Source of the DNA: Atribacterota bacterium
GTDB taxonomy: Bacteria; Atribacterota; Phoenicimicrobiia; Phoenicimicrobiales; Phoenicimicrobiaceae
Assembly: GCA_030666935.1 (NCBI GenBank)
Contig: DAOUWX010000024.1
Span: forward strand, 1-14,779
DNA length: 14,779 nt
Direction: 5' to 3'
The translations under genes were made by a program, and so were the position numbers. Position 1 is the stretch's first letter. Each line of letters begins with the position of its first letter. Under the pieces are notes generated by a model. It worked only from the letters and a program-made list of their open reading frames with translations. It did not search any database and was not told the DNA's origin. Shown here in pieces: positions 1 to 6,033 of the stretch.

Positions 1-377
1 ACTTCATAATCGGATTTCTGAAATAAGTCAACTACAAATCGGGTAATGGGAACAGGTTCGCTTTCAAATTGCCCGCACCTTACCTGTTTCACTGAACCCA
101 TATTTAAAAATAAGATATTTTTAACTAATTCATCAATACTGTAGTTGGCGTTCTTAACATCAATTACTATTCTCTCAGGTGCCTCTAAATAAGAAACCTC
201 ATATTCTGAAATAGCTCCACTTGCTTTAATGGTAAGATGGGTATAATTGGGTAATTTTTTATACCAGATATTAGAAAACCAAATATTTTCAGAACTGGCA
301 TTTACCACAAATGAAGTTATTAAAAATAAGACTGTAATAAAAATTAATAAAGTTATTTTTCTACTTTTATAATTCAT
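1..377 (-). CDS. pilQ: Secretin PilQ-type protein, N-terminal AMIN region (partial, runs off window)
   Basis: The first 125 codons are present; the rest lies beyond base 1. The product begins MNYKSRKITLLIFITVLF, a basic start and hydrophobic stretch ending near VVNASS, which is a Sec signal peptide. It continues with an AMIN-like domain (about residues 30-125) of short beta strands, including YEVSYLEAPERIVIDVKNAN and a later ITRFVVDL strand. AMIN domains sit at the N-terminus of PilQ secretins and bind peptidoglycan. The ATG (375-377) is preceded by GGAGGTGA (389-396) and overlaps the 3' end of the pilP-like gene by 11 bases, so the two are probably translationally coupled. Position right after pilMNOP is the classic place for pilQ. 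The secretin domain itself cannot be seen, so another AMIN protein (for example AmiC-like) is not excluded. Confidence 0.8.
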   Translation of the reverse strand, partial: MNYKSRKITLLIFITVLFLITSFVVNASSENIWFSNIWYKKLPNYTHLTIKASGAISEYEVSYLEAPERIVIDVKNANYSIDELVKNILFLNMGSVKQVRCGQFESEPVPITRFVVDLFQKSDYE

Positions 378-1014
378 CTGATAAATCTTCACCTCCTATT
401 TTTACTGAAAAAAAGTATCCGTTATAATCGATAATTACCTCATCGTTTTTTATTTCTTTTACGATATATCTATCTAATAAAATATCATACAAATTGGCAA
501 TAAATATTTCTTCATTCATTGTAATAATTGCTACCCTATTATCTTTTGAACCAATTATTCCGGTTAGCTTTGTCCCCGGAGGTAACACTGGTTTTTGGAA
601 CCTCAAGACACTCCCTTCTTCCTCTTCCTTCTCTTCCGTTTCTTCTAAAAAGTAAGAAGTACTTACCTTCTGAAAAGGATTTCGATTGCTTGGCGGTTCA
701 TACGGCTCATAAACAAATATTTTTTCGTCGTATCCCTTCTTTCTATTTTCCATTTCAATTTCAAATTCAGTCTTTTCCTTTACTACCGGTTCAACTTCTG
801 CCTTAGACGTTGTTGCTGTGGGTGCAGGAGTTGTTACCGCAACCAAGGCAACAGGAGATTTCACGACACTTTCTGGAAATAAAAGAGGATATCCCCACCA
901 ATAAAATGCACCGGCAGCTATTATAAGAATTAGCAAAATAAACAGTATTTTGCCTGTTTTGCTCCCACCCGTTTCTGATTTTTTAAATAAATTCCCGATA
1001 GATATTTTTCTCAT
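367..1014 (-). CDS. pilP: PilP/GspC-like pilus alignment protein, membrane-anchored
   Basis: This 215-residue protein has a basic cytoplasmic N-terminus, one transmembrane segment (about residues 22-40), a Pro/Thr/Ala-rich linker (about 52-75), an acidic middle region, and a C-terminal beta-rich domain (about 149-206) starting LTGIIGSKDNRVAIITMN. An RNPF motif at 111-114 matches the R-D/N-P-F element before the homology-region domain of PilP and GspC. In the family this domain links the PilN/PilO inner-membrane complex to the N-domains of the secretin. PilP is usually a lipoprotein, but here there is no lipobox Cys and the anchor is transmembrane, as in GspC. It starts 3 bases after the pilO stop and overlaps the secretin gene. 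The family assignment rests on motif and position, since overall similarity in this family is always low. Confidence 0.8.
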   Translation of the reverse strand: MRKISIGNLFKKSETGGSKTGKILFILLILIIAAGAFYWWGYPLLFPESVVKSPVALVAVTTPAPTATTSKAEVEPVVKEKTEFEIEMENRKKGYDEKIFVYEPYEPPSNRNPFQKVSTSYFLEETEEKEEEEGSVLRFQKPVLPPGTKLTGIIGSKDNRVAIITMNEEIFIANLYDILLDRYIVKEIKNDEVIIDYNGYFFSVKIGGEDLSDEL

Positions 1015-1017
1015 ACT

Positions 1018-1572
1018 CTAATTAGAACCCTCTTTTCTTAATACATAAGCATACATGGTTATAGAGATATTTAAATTATCAGCTTCTGTCCCTGCCCTGG
1101 TTAATCTTAAAGTTTTAGCATCGATTATTCGTGGTAAATTCTCTATCCTATCTAAATAAGCTATTAAATCAAAGTAACTGGCGGTTAAACTCATGGTCAT
1201 AGGCATATTCCCATAAATCCTATCTTTTTGCCAGGAAATATTCTGAGGAGTAAAAGTTGTAAAATCAACATTAAATTCAGTCAAGGTATCTTGGATCATT
1301 ACTAACAAATCAGGGATTTCTTTTTCCATCGGTAATAAAACTTCCAGGAATGCTAATTTTTCTAATAAGACTGCATATTCTTCCCTTAAAGGCTCGAGCC
1401 GTGCTGCAATTCTTCTACCTTCAATAATTTTCTTGGTTGTAAGCTCAATATCTTTATCTAATTGTTCAATCTTTAACATCCTTGGTTGATAGACATAGGT
1501 ATAGTTAACATAAGCAAAAACAACCAGTAATATAAATACTATAAATGCTGTCATCCCTTTAGATAATTTCAT
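1018..1572 (-). CDS. pilO: Type IV pilus inner-membrane alignment protein PilO
   Basis: This 184-residue bitopic protein has a short cytoplasmic tail, one membrane segment (about residues 8-25), a charged coiled coil (about 32-75), and a ferredoxin-like periplasmic domain. The segment LLPMEKEIPDLLVMIQ (79-94) is the hallmark PilO motif that joins coiled coil to globular domain. PilO heterodimerises with PilN and contacts PilP, forming the inner-membrane scaffold of the pilus. The ATG lies 1 base after the pilN stop, so the pair is surely co-transcribed and probably coupled. The length is close to the family norm and nothing looks damaged. Confidence 0.9.
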   Translation of the reverse strand: MKLSKGMTAFIVFILLVVFAYVNYTYVYQPRMLKIEQLDKDIELTTKKIIEGRRIAARLEPLREEYAVLLEKLAFLEVLLPMEKEIPDLLVMIQDTLTEFNVDFTTFTPQNISWQKDRIYGNMPMTMSLTASYFDLIAYLDRIENLPRIIDAKTLRLTRAGTEADNLNISITMYAYVLRKEGSN

Positions 1573-1573
1573 C

Positions 1574-2137
1574 TTACTCTACCCTCTTCGGTATAAATAA
1601 ACCCGATAGCCTAAAGTTTACAATCTCTACATCTATATCCTCTTCTTTAATTTTATTCTTTCTGACATAACCTAGCTCAATATTATCAAAAGTAGGGTCA
1701 TCCTTTAAAGTTACCATATACTTAGCAATCAAATAATTATTATAAGTATTGGCGGTAAAGTCAAAAGTTTGATTAGCGCTTAAAGAAAGGTTGTCTATCC
1801 AGACTTCATCCCTAAGCGAAGCACTATACTCACCTAATATCCGGGATAAATGAGCTTGGGTATTAATTAAACCTTCTATAACTTGGATTCGTTCTTCCAC
1901 CATTTTCTTATCTTTTTCCAAGTCCTTCACTTCTTTTATTATTTTTTCAAGGACTGCTAATTCAATTTTCATCATTTTAAGTGTCTGTTCTTTATAGTCT
2001 ATTTGTAATTCCAAATAATAATATAAATACGCTGAACCAAGTGCTAAAAGCACAACAAATAGAATAACTAAAACTCTTATTATATTAAATTTTTCTTTTT
2101 CCTTATATTCAATTGGCAGAAGATTAATATTTGCCAT
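1574..2137 (-). CDS. pilN: Type IV pilus inner-membrane protein PilN
   Basis: The 187-residue product starts MANINLLPIEYKEKEK. The INLLP motif (residues 4-8) is the conserved cytoplasmic peptide of PilN that docks into the groove of PilM. One transmembrane helix (about 19-41) follows, then a coiled coil (about 45-90) and a periplasmic domain with the conserved VWIDNLSLS segment. PilN pairs with PilO and connects PilM to the periplasmic parts of the machine. It starts 8 bases after the pilM stop; the ribosome site (AAAGGTAA) lies in the last codons of pilM. Confidence 0.92.
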   Translation of the reverse strand: MANINLLPIEYKEKEKFNIIRVLVILFVVLLALGSAYLYYYLELQIDYKEQTLKMMKIELAVLEKIIKEVKDLEKDKKMVEERIQVIEGLINTQAHLSRILGEYSASLRDEVWIDNLSLSANQTFDFTANTYNNYLIAKYMVTLKDDPTFDNIELGYVRKNKIKEEDIDVEIVNFRLSGLFIPKRVE

Positions 2138-2145
2138 TTTTTAAA

Positions 2146-3213
2146 TTACCTTTCTCTCATTGCCAAACCAATTACTGTGGCTAGGGTATCTTTTAATTTA
2201 TTCATTCTTTTTATATCAAATACCCTTTCATCTATTTTTAACTCCTCAAAGGGATTTCCAATTATTACCGGAATTTCAAATTGCTCACTTAAAAAATCTT
2301 TAATATTAATTATATTAGCACAACCACCGGATAATATCATCTTATTATATTTAACTTTTTGACTTTGCGTTTTATAATAACTTAATGATTTTCGCACTTC
2401 TTTGGTTATTTGATTTAATATTTTTACTATTATCTTTTCACTTTCGTTTTTCTTTTCTTCCTCTTTTTCCGGGTCTACTACTATTTTGGTTTCTCTTTTA
2501 AGCTTTTCTGCTTCATCAAAAGAGATATTGAAAGATTTGACTATTGCTTTGGTGATATCATTCCCTCCGATTAAAATATCTCTGGTAAATTTTAAATTAT
2601 TTTTCCCCACCAAAGTAAGAATGGTGTTGCTCGCTCCAATAGATAGTATTATATCAATAATTACACTTTCTTTTTCTTCTTCTTTTTTATCAGAAAGATT
2701 ATTTTTAAAGGCTCTAATATTAGCAGAAGAAACTACATCTACTATTTTGGGTATTGTCCTTGCTTTTTTTAATACTTCCATGTAGGGCTGAATGGTAGTC
2801 TTTGGAGCTGCTACTAAAAGAACTTTCATCATCTTATTCCCGTCTTTTTCTACAAATTCTTCTACCTTCTCAGCATCGATAATAGATTCATCTAAATCAT
2901 AGGGGACATATTTGGGGGCTTCCCATATTACTCCGGCCATTAATTCTTTATCTTCCATCAAAGGGAAGACAATCTCTCTAACTATTACTTTTTGCCCGGT
3001 TATGGCAATAATTGCCTTTCTATCCCTTATACCGCTATCTTTTAACAATGCAATTAAAGCATCGGCAACAACAATGGGATTTAAAATCTCACCATTGGCA
3101 ATAGCTCCTTCGGGGCTAAGGGTAATTCCATAATTACCAAGCTCATAACCATCATTTGTTCTATGTACTTTTGCTACTTTAATAGAACGTGCACCAAAAT
3201 CTATTGCAAACAT
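2146..3213 (-). CDS. pilM: Type IV pilus assembly ATPase-fold protein PilM
   Basis: This 355-residue actin/FtsA-fold cytoplasmic protein binds the N-terminal peptide of PilN. Visible motifs are phosphate-1 (AIDFGARSIKVAKV, residues 3-16), the GQKVIVREIVFP segment (73-84), the IGGNDIT element (215-221) and the adenosine motif ILSGGCANI (293-301). The phosphate-2 region reads D187-I-I-L-S-I-G193-A-S-N-T197; the family usually has D-I-G-A-x-x-T, so four residues appear to be inserted between the Asp and the Ile-Gly (see findings). An acidic/lysine-rich insertion is seen at about 175-183 and 246-260. The ATG has CAAGGAG (3219-3225) upstream. It heads the pilMNOPQ block, directly after a repeat-rich spacer. 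Confidence 0.93.
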   Translation of the reverse strand: MFAIDFGARSIKVAKVHRTNDGYELGNYGITLSPEGAIANGEILNPIVVADALIALLKDSGIRDRKAIIAITGQKVIVREIVFPLMEDKELMAGVIWEAPKYVPYDLDESIIDAEKVEEFVEKDGNKMMKVLLVAAPKTTIQPYMEVLKKARTIPKIVDVVSSANIRAFKNNLSDKKEEEKESVIIDIILSIGASNTILTLVGKNNLKFTRDILIGGNDITKAIVKSFNISFDEAEKLKRETKIVVDPEKEEEKKNESEKIIVKILNQITKEVRKSLSYYKTQSQKVKYNKMILSGGCANIINIKDFLSEQFEIPVIIGNPFEELKIDERVFDIKRMNKLKDTLATVIGLAMRER

Positions 3214-3448
3214 ATCTACTCCTTGTTTCTGTCATTGAGAGCTTCGATTTATCGAAGCGCAGTAATCTCATCTACCTTCTTCCTTCCCACCGTTTCTTAT
3301 ATCATTCCAGCGGTTTTTTCTGTCATTCTCGCGAAAGCGGGAATCCATCTTCTCCGTCATTGCGAGCACCGCTTGCGGTGCGCGTCAATCCCTTATTTCA
3401 TTATTTATTTCTTGAGTATAATTTAAAAAATTCATCCAAACTCATTTC
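3214..3448. repeat. hicA-pilM spacer with a cluster of dispersed palindromic repeats
   Basis: Three repeat units sit in tandem. 3231-3270 begins GTCATTGAGAGC and contains the hairpin TTCGATTTATCGAA. 3317-3354 is a dRS3-like unit (TCATTCTCGCGAAAGCGGGAAT core). 3355-3392 is GTCATTGCGAG followed by an ACCGCTTGCGGT hairpin. The 38 bases 3317-3354 recur exactly, inverted, at 8433-8470 inside the pilV-like gene, and the 14-base hairpin recurs inverted at 9581-9594. No gene or clear promoter is visible. pilM may have its own promoter here, or depend on read-through from hicBA. Confidence 0.85.
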
Positions 3449-3640
3449 TCAATCTTCTCTAATTATCTTGCGTAAAAGTCCTTTGGGTATATTTTTGTTT
3501 CTATGTACCGGAATAGTTGTCGCTCTTCCGTCCTCTGATCTCAACCTAACATGAGATCCCTTTGTCCTTGTAATTCTGAAACCTATCGATTCTAAAAAAT
3601 TTATAAAATCTTTGCCTTTAATTGCAGGAAATTTTGGCAT
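3449..3640 (-). CDS. hicA: HicA family mRNA interferase toxin
   Basis: This 63-residue protein has the complete HicA (YcfA) dsRBD-like fold signature: a basic N-terminus with IKGKDFINFLESIGF, the catalytic G28-S29-H30 motif, and the C-terminal IPVHRNKNIPKGLLRKI. HicA cleaves mRNA and tmRNA in a translation-independent manner and is neutralised by HicB. Its ATG lies 23 bases inside the end of the upstream hicB frame, so translation is probably coupled. Length is normal and the key His is present, so it looks functional. Confidence 0.93.
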   Translation of the reverse strand: MPKFPAIKGKDFINFLESIGFRITRTKGSHVRLRSEDGRATTIPVHRNKNIPKGLLRKIIRED

Positions 3641-3854
3641 TCTGACCTACTTCTAGCTCTCTAAATCCAACAAACTTATTTAGTTCCTCAACTTTAGTCT
3701 CCTCTAGACATATCTCAATGACTTCTTTTATATTTTCTAATGCCTTGTCTATAGTTTCGCCATACGAATGACAACCCTTAAATAAAGGACAAGTCACAAT
3801 GTAATATCCATCTTCATCAATTTCAATAATTATTGGTAAATGTATTTTCTTCAT
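3618..3854 (-). CDS. hicB: HicB family antitoxin (short form)
   Basis: This 78-residue antitoxin has the degenerate RNase H-like HicB/UPF0150 domain: IIIEIDEDGYYIVTCPLFKGC, then HSYGETIDKALENIKEVIEICLEE. It binds and blocks HicA. I chose the ATG at 3852-3854 because GGAGAGA lies 6 bases before it (3861-3867); an in-frame ATG five codons upstream (3869) has no such site. No C-terminal DNA-binding (RHH or HTH) domain follows, so autoregulation would need another mechanism. It overlaps hicA by 23 bases. Confidence 0.9.
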   Translation of the reverse strand: MKKIHLPIIIEIDEDGYYIVTCPLFKGCHSYGETIDKALENIKEVIEICLEETKVEELNKFVGFRELEVGQNAKISCN

Positions 3855-3869
3855 TTCTAATCTCTCCAT

Positions 3870-4209
3870 TCCAAACTCATCGTATTCATATGTAATTACG
3901 AGACTTACATAGTAATTCGTGGCAATCTCATATTACTATATCACATCATCGTAAACTTATCACATTAATTTCTTTTTCTTTAACTTTTTATATTCGATAC
4001 TATCTTGAATTTTTCTTTTCTGTTTTCTTTCTTGACTCGATACAATCTTTTCTTGATTCTTGTTCTTTCTTGAATCTTATCTTTACTATATACTCGATAC
4101 CCGATACTCGATACTGTTTTTTCTCAATACTCGATACTGTTTTTACATATATTCTCCACAACCTTTTAAAAATCCTTCTTTTTTTGAAAAATATATTAAA
4201 AATTATTTA
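3870..4209. other. Intergenic region between pilX-like gene and hicBA
   Basis: There is no gene in these 340 bases. The hicB-proximal part holds an 8-bp perfect inverted repeat (ATAGTAAT at 3909-3916, ATTACTAT at 3932-3939). Between its arms lies TTCGTGGCAATCTCA, resembling a decayed end of the GTCATT...AATC repeats. From about 3990 to 4141 the sequence is a heptamer-periodic tract, entered separately. The remainder is AT-rich and shows nothing recognisable. A hicBA promoter must lie here, but no box pair is convincing. Confidence 0.7.
3990..4141 (-). repeat. Heptamer tandem array (GTATCGA type), copy A
   Basis: On the minus strand the unit is GTATCGA/GTATCGG. The clean core on the plus strand is TACTATA, TACTCGA, TACCCGA, TACTCGA, TACTGTT (4084-4118), then after a 9-base break TACTCGA and TACTGTT (4128-4141). 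The stretch 3990-4083 continues in a degenerate 7-base rhythm (CTTGACT, CGATACA, CTTGATT and so on). It lies 3' of the pilX-like gene. Closely related arrays occur at 8761-8851, 8916-8950 and 11060-11108. Confidence 0.85.
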
Positions 4210-5343
4210 CTATATTTCTCTCCAGGATATTTTTACCCAAACAGGAATTCCCGTACCGGGAACTACAATATCCGCTAAATCTGTATCATAATATACATTC
4301 ATTGAGCCCCCACCGCCATGAAAAACTCCATCATTTGCATAAATAGCACCTTTTTGTATATTAACATTACCATTAAGTGTAAATGTACTTTCAGTTTGAA
4401 TTATTCCTTCGCCATGAACATTGCCATCAATTCTAATATAATCTTTAGCTACTAAAGAAAGTGGATTAGGACTATCGCCATTATCCAAAGTTACGTCTCC
4501 AAGCCCTCCCTTAACCCAAATATATCCTGTAGCAAGAATTACAGCATCATGAAGAATTAGATCAGTTGCAATGGTTACATTCCCGTCTATAAAATGTACC
4601 CCATATAAAGTATCCGGGGCATCAAATGTAACATCACCAGAATAATAATTATTGTATGTATTGCCATCTATTATATATTGTGTCATTGATATATCTTCAT
4701 AATAATCCCAATAGATATGAGGAAACTCCTGATATGGCTGATTACCTGTGCCATAATTCGTATTTCCTGTAGCTGTAGCAGAACCATATTCCATATTAAT
4801 TGTTCCATTATTAGTTAAGTCGCCATTTGAATGGATATTCCCATGAAAAGTTATCCCTCCATCTAATTCCATATTTCCATCAGTAAGAACAGCATAATCA
4901 TAGGTCAAATTGGGGGACCTTTTTATTCCCTTTATTAACTTTACTTCAACTACACGATCTTGCGTATATTTACCTCCCCCTTCTATTGTTCCGGTTGAAG
5001 TAAGGGTTTTTGTTTCAGGAGGTCCAGGGTCGATATCAGAAATTACTACATTATAAAATTCTGTAGCAGTCCCTCCCGGAAGGCTACCGTGAAAGTTCAA
5101 ACCAGCAGTATTAGCTTCGGATGAATTTAGATACCAAATTGCTTTTTCAATACCCCCATCTGCTTGATAAAATGCTTTTGTAGAATCTCTCTGCATAGAA
5201 GATAATTTAATGTCATTGCTGGTCATTGCCATTAAACCTACTACGAAAGTTACCATTAGAAAAATAAATATCAAGACAGTCACAAGAGCTGCACCTTTTT
5301 GATTTGATAATAAATCTTTAATTTTAATATTCTTTTTTTTCAT
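4210..5343 (-). CDS. PilX-like minor pilin with beta-solenoid C-terminal region
   Basis: The leader is MKKKNIKIKDLLSNQKG, followed by AALVTVLIFIFLMVTFVVG and the PilX_N signature SMQRDSTKAFYQADGGIEKAIWYLN. As in PilX/GspK-class minor pilins, residue +5 of the mature protein is Thr rather than Glu. The C-terminal part (about residues 140-377) is rich in DGGITFHGNIHSNGDL-like and NGNVNIQKGAIYAND-like strands, suggesting a small beta-solenoid displayed on the pilus. I chose the ATG at 5341-5343 because AGAGGTGA (5349-5356) lies 5 bases upstream; a longer GTG start (5352) overlaps that site. It is likely last of the minor-pilin run and is translated from directly after an octamer array. Confidence 0.88.
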   Translation of the reverse strand: MKKKNIKIKDLLSNQKGAALVTVLIFIFLMVTFVVGLMAMTSNDIKLSSMQRDSTKAFYQADGGIEKAIWYLNSSEANTAGLNFHGSLPGGTATEFYNVVISDIDPGPPETKTLTSTGTIEGGGKYTQDRVVEVKLIKGIKRSPNLTYDYAVLTDGNMELDGGITFHGNIHSNGDLTNNGTINMEYGSATATGNTNYGTGNQPYQEFPHIYWDYYEDISMTQYIIDGNTYNNYYSGDVTFDAPDTLYGVHFIDGNVTIATDLILHDAVILATGYIWVKGGLGDVTLDNGDSPNPLSLVAKDYIRIDGNVHGEGIIQTESTFTLNGNVNIQKGAIYANDGVFHGGGGSMNVYYDTDLADIVVPGTGIPVWVKISWREI

Positions 5344-5436
5344 CTTTCTCACCTCTTTAAATTGGTTAATTTACCTACTGACTAATTTACCAATTTTTTT
5401 AGTCTACTAACTTATCAATTCGATAACTTATCGATT
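5344..5436 (-). repeat. Octamer tandem array upstream of pilX-like gene, with Shine-Dalgarno
   Basis: On the minus strand, units read in order from 5436: AATCGATA, AGTTATCG, AATTGATA, AGTTAGTA, GACTAAAA, one extra A, AATTGGTA, AATTAGTC, AGTAGGTA, AATTAACC, AATTTAAA. The next octamer, GAGGTGAG (5348-5355), contains the ribosome-binding site. The array fills the whole gap, from the stop codon of the pilW-like gene to the SD of the pilX-like gene. Confidence 0.85.
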
Positions 5437-5986
5437 ATTCTTGTAAACCATAATTTCTCAAATTAACATCTGCATTTAAGGTTATATCAGGAGCATCATC
5501 TTTATCAACGTCCACTTTTAGATTTATATGTATTTTAGATACAGTTGCATCTGGTGATGTAACTTCAGTACCGCTATTATTGTAATATTTAAAAATAGCC
5601 TCTCCAGTTAATACATTTTCAATTAAAGGATTAGTATATCTTTGTATAGTAGTATCATTCAGGGCATAGGTAACAGTATAATCATAATCAATATCCCCAT
5701 CAACGTCAAAATGAGGAACAAGAACAGCAATAGAAGTTTCTGAACCACTGGTAATATTTTTACCCTCTCTGATTTCTTTTACCATTCTGTCCATAGAGAG
5801 GCGGGCATTCCGTTGAGCTTCAAGTTGATATTGTCCAGTTACCCAAGCTCTAGTCCCCCCGGAAAAAAAAGTTACCAATCCAATAATAATAAGACTTAAT
5901 ATACCGAGAGCCACCATCATTTCGATTAAACTAAATCCATTTTTATTTTTCATAAATGAAATATTTGACAATTTATTGCCCCTCAT
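5435..5986 (-). CDS. PilW/PulJ-like minor pilin
   Basis: This 183-residue prepilin has a 17-residue basic leader ending KNKNG, cleavage before FSLIEMMVALGILSLIIIGLV (Glu at +5 present), and the PilW/GspJ-typical segment AQRNARLSMDRMVKEIREG. The C-terminal domain is beta-rich, with FDVDGDIDYDYTVTY and DVDKDDAPDITLNADVNL stretches that could bind calcium, as in GspK/GspJ (inference). The ATG at 5984-5986 has GGGAGAGGG 5 bases upstream; an ATG at 5953 would give a 6-residue leader (MKNKNG) but lacks an SD. It follows the PilV-like gene closely and precedes the PilX-like gene, the usual PilV-W-X order. Confidence 0.88.
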   Translation of the reverse strand: MRGNKLSNISFMKNKNGFSLIEMMVALGILSLIIIGLVTFFSGGTRAWVTGQYQLEAQRNARLSMDRMVKEIREGKNITSGSETSIAVLVPHFDVDGDIDYDYTVTYALNDTTIQRYTNPLIENVLTGEAIFKYYNNSGTEVTSPDATVSKIHINLKVDVDKDDAPDITLNADVNLRNYGLQE

Positions 5987-5990
5987 CTTA

Positions 5991-6014
5991 TCCCTCTCCC
6001 ACAACTGGAGAGAG
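5991..6014 (-). promoter_or_regulatory. Hairpin carrying the ribosome-binding site of the pilW-like gene
   Basis: On the minus strand CTCTCTCC (about 6014-6007) can pair with GGGAGAGG around a short loop (AGTTGT). The second arm is the only SD before the ATG at 5986. Folding would hide the ribosome site. The sequence also resembles the common dispersed CCCTCTCCC-type repeat; a half copy (CAATTCTCTCTCCAC) is at about 14004-14018. Regulation is inference. Confidence 0.5.
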
Positions 6015-6033
6015 AATTGTTAATAAGTTATGG

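Noticed and set aside
3396..3440. Candidate pilM promoter (TTGGAT with TATACT on the minus strand)
   Set aside because: The spacer is only 13 bases and the next alternative -35 is 26 bases away, so neither pair is plausible.
3163..3554. Overlapping plus-strand open frames of 87 and 121 codons
   Set aside because: They run through palindromic repeats and antisense to hicA and the pilM start; the peptides (CHSRESGNPSS and similar) are translations of the repeat, with no family features or ribosome site.
4084..4141. Possible CRISPR array from regularly repeated short units
   Set aside because: The units are 7-8 bases with no spacers between them, and no cas genes are present. These are tandem microrepeats.
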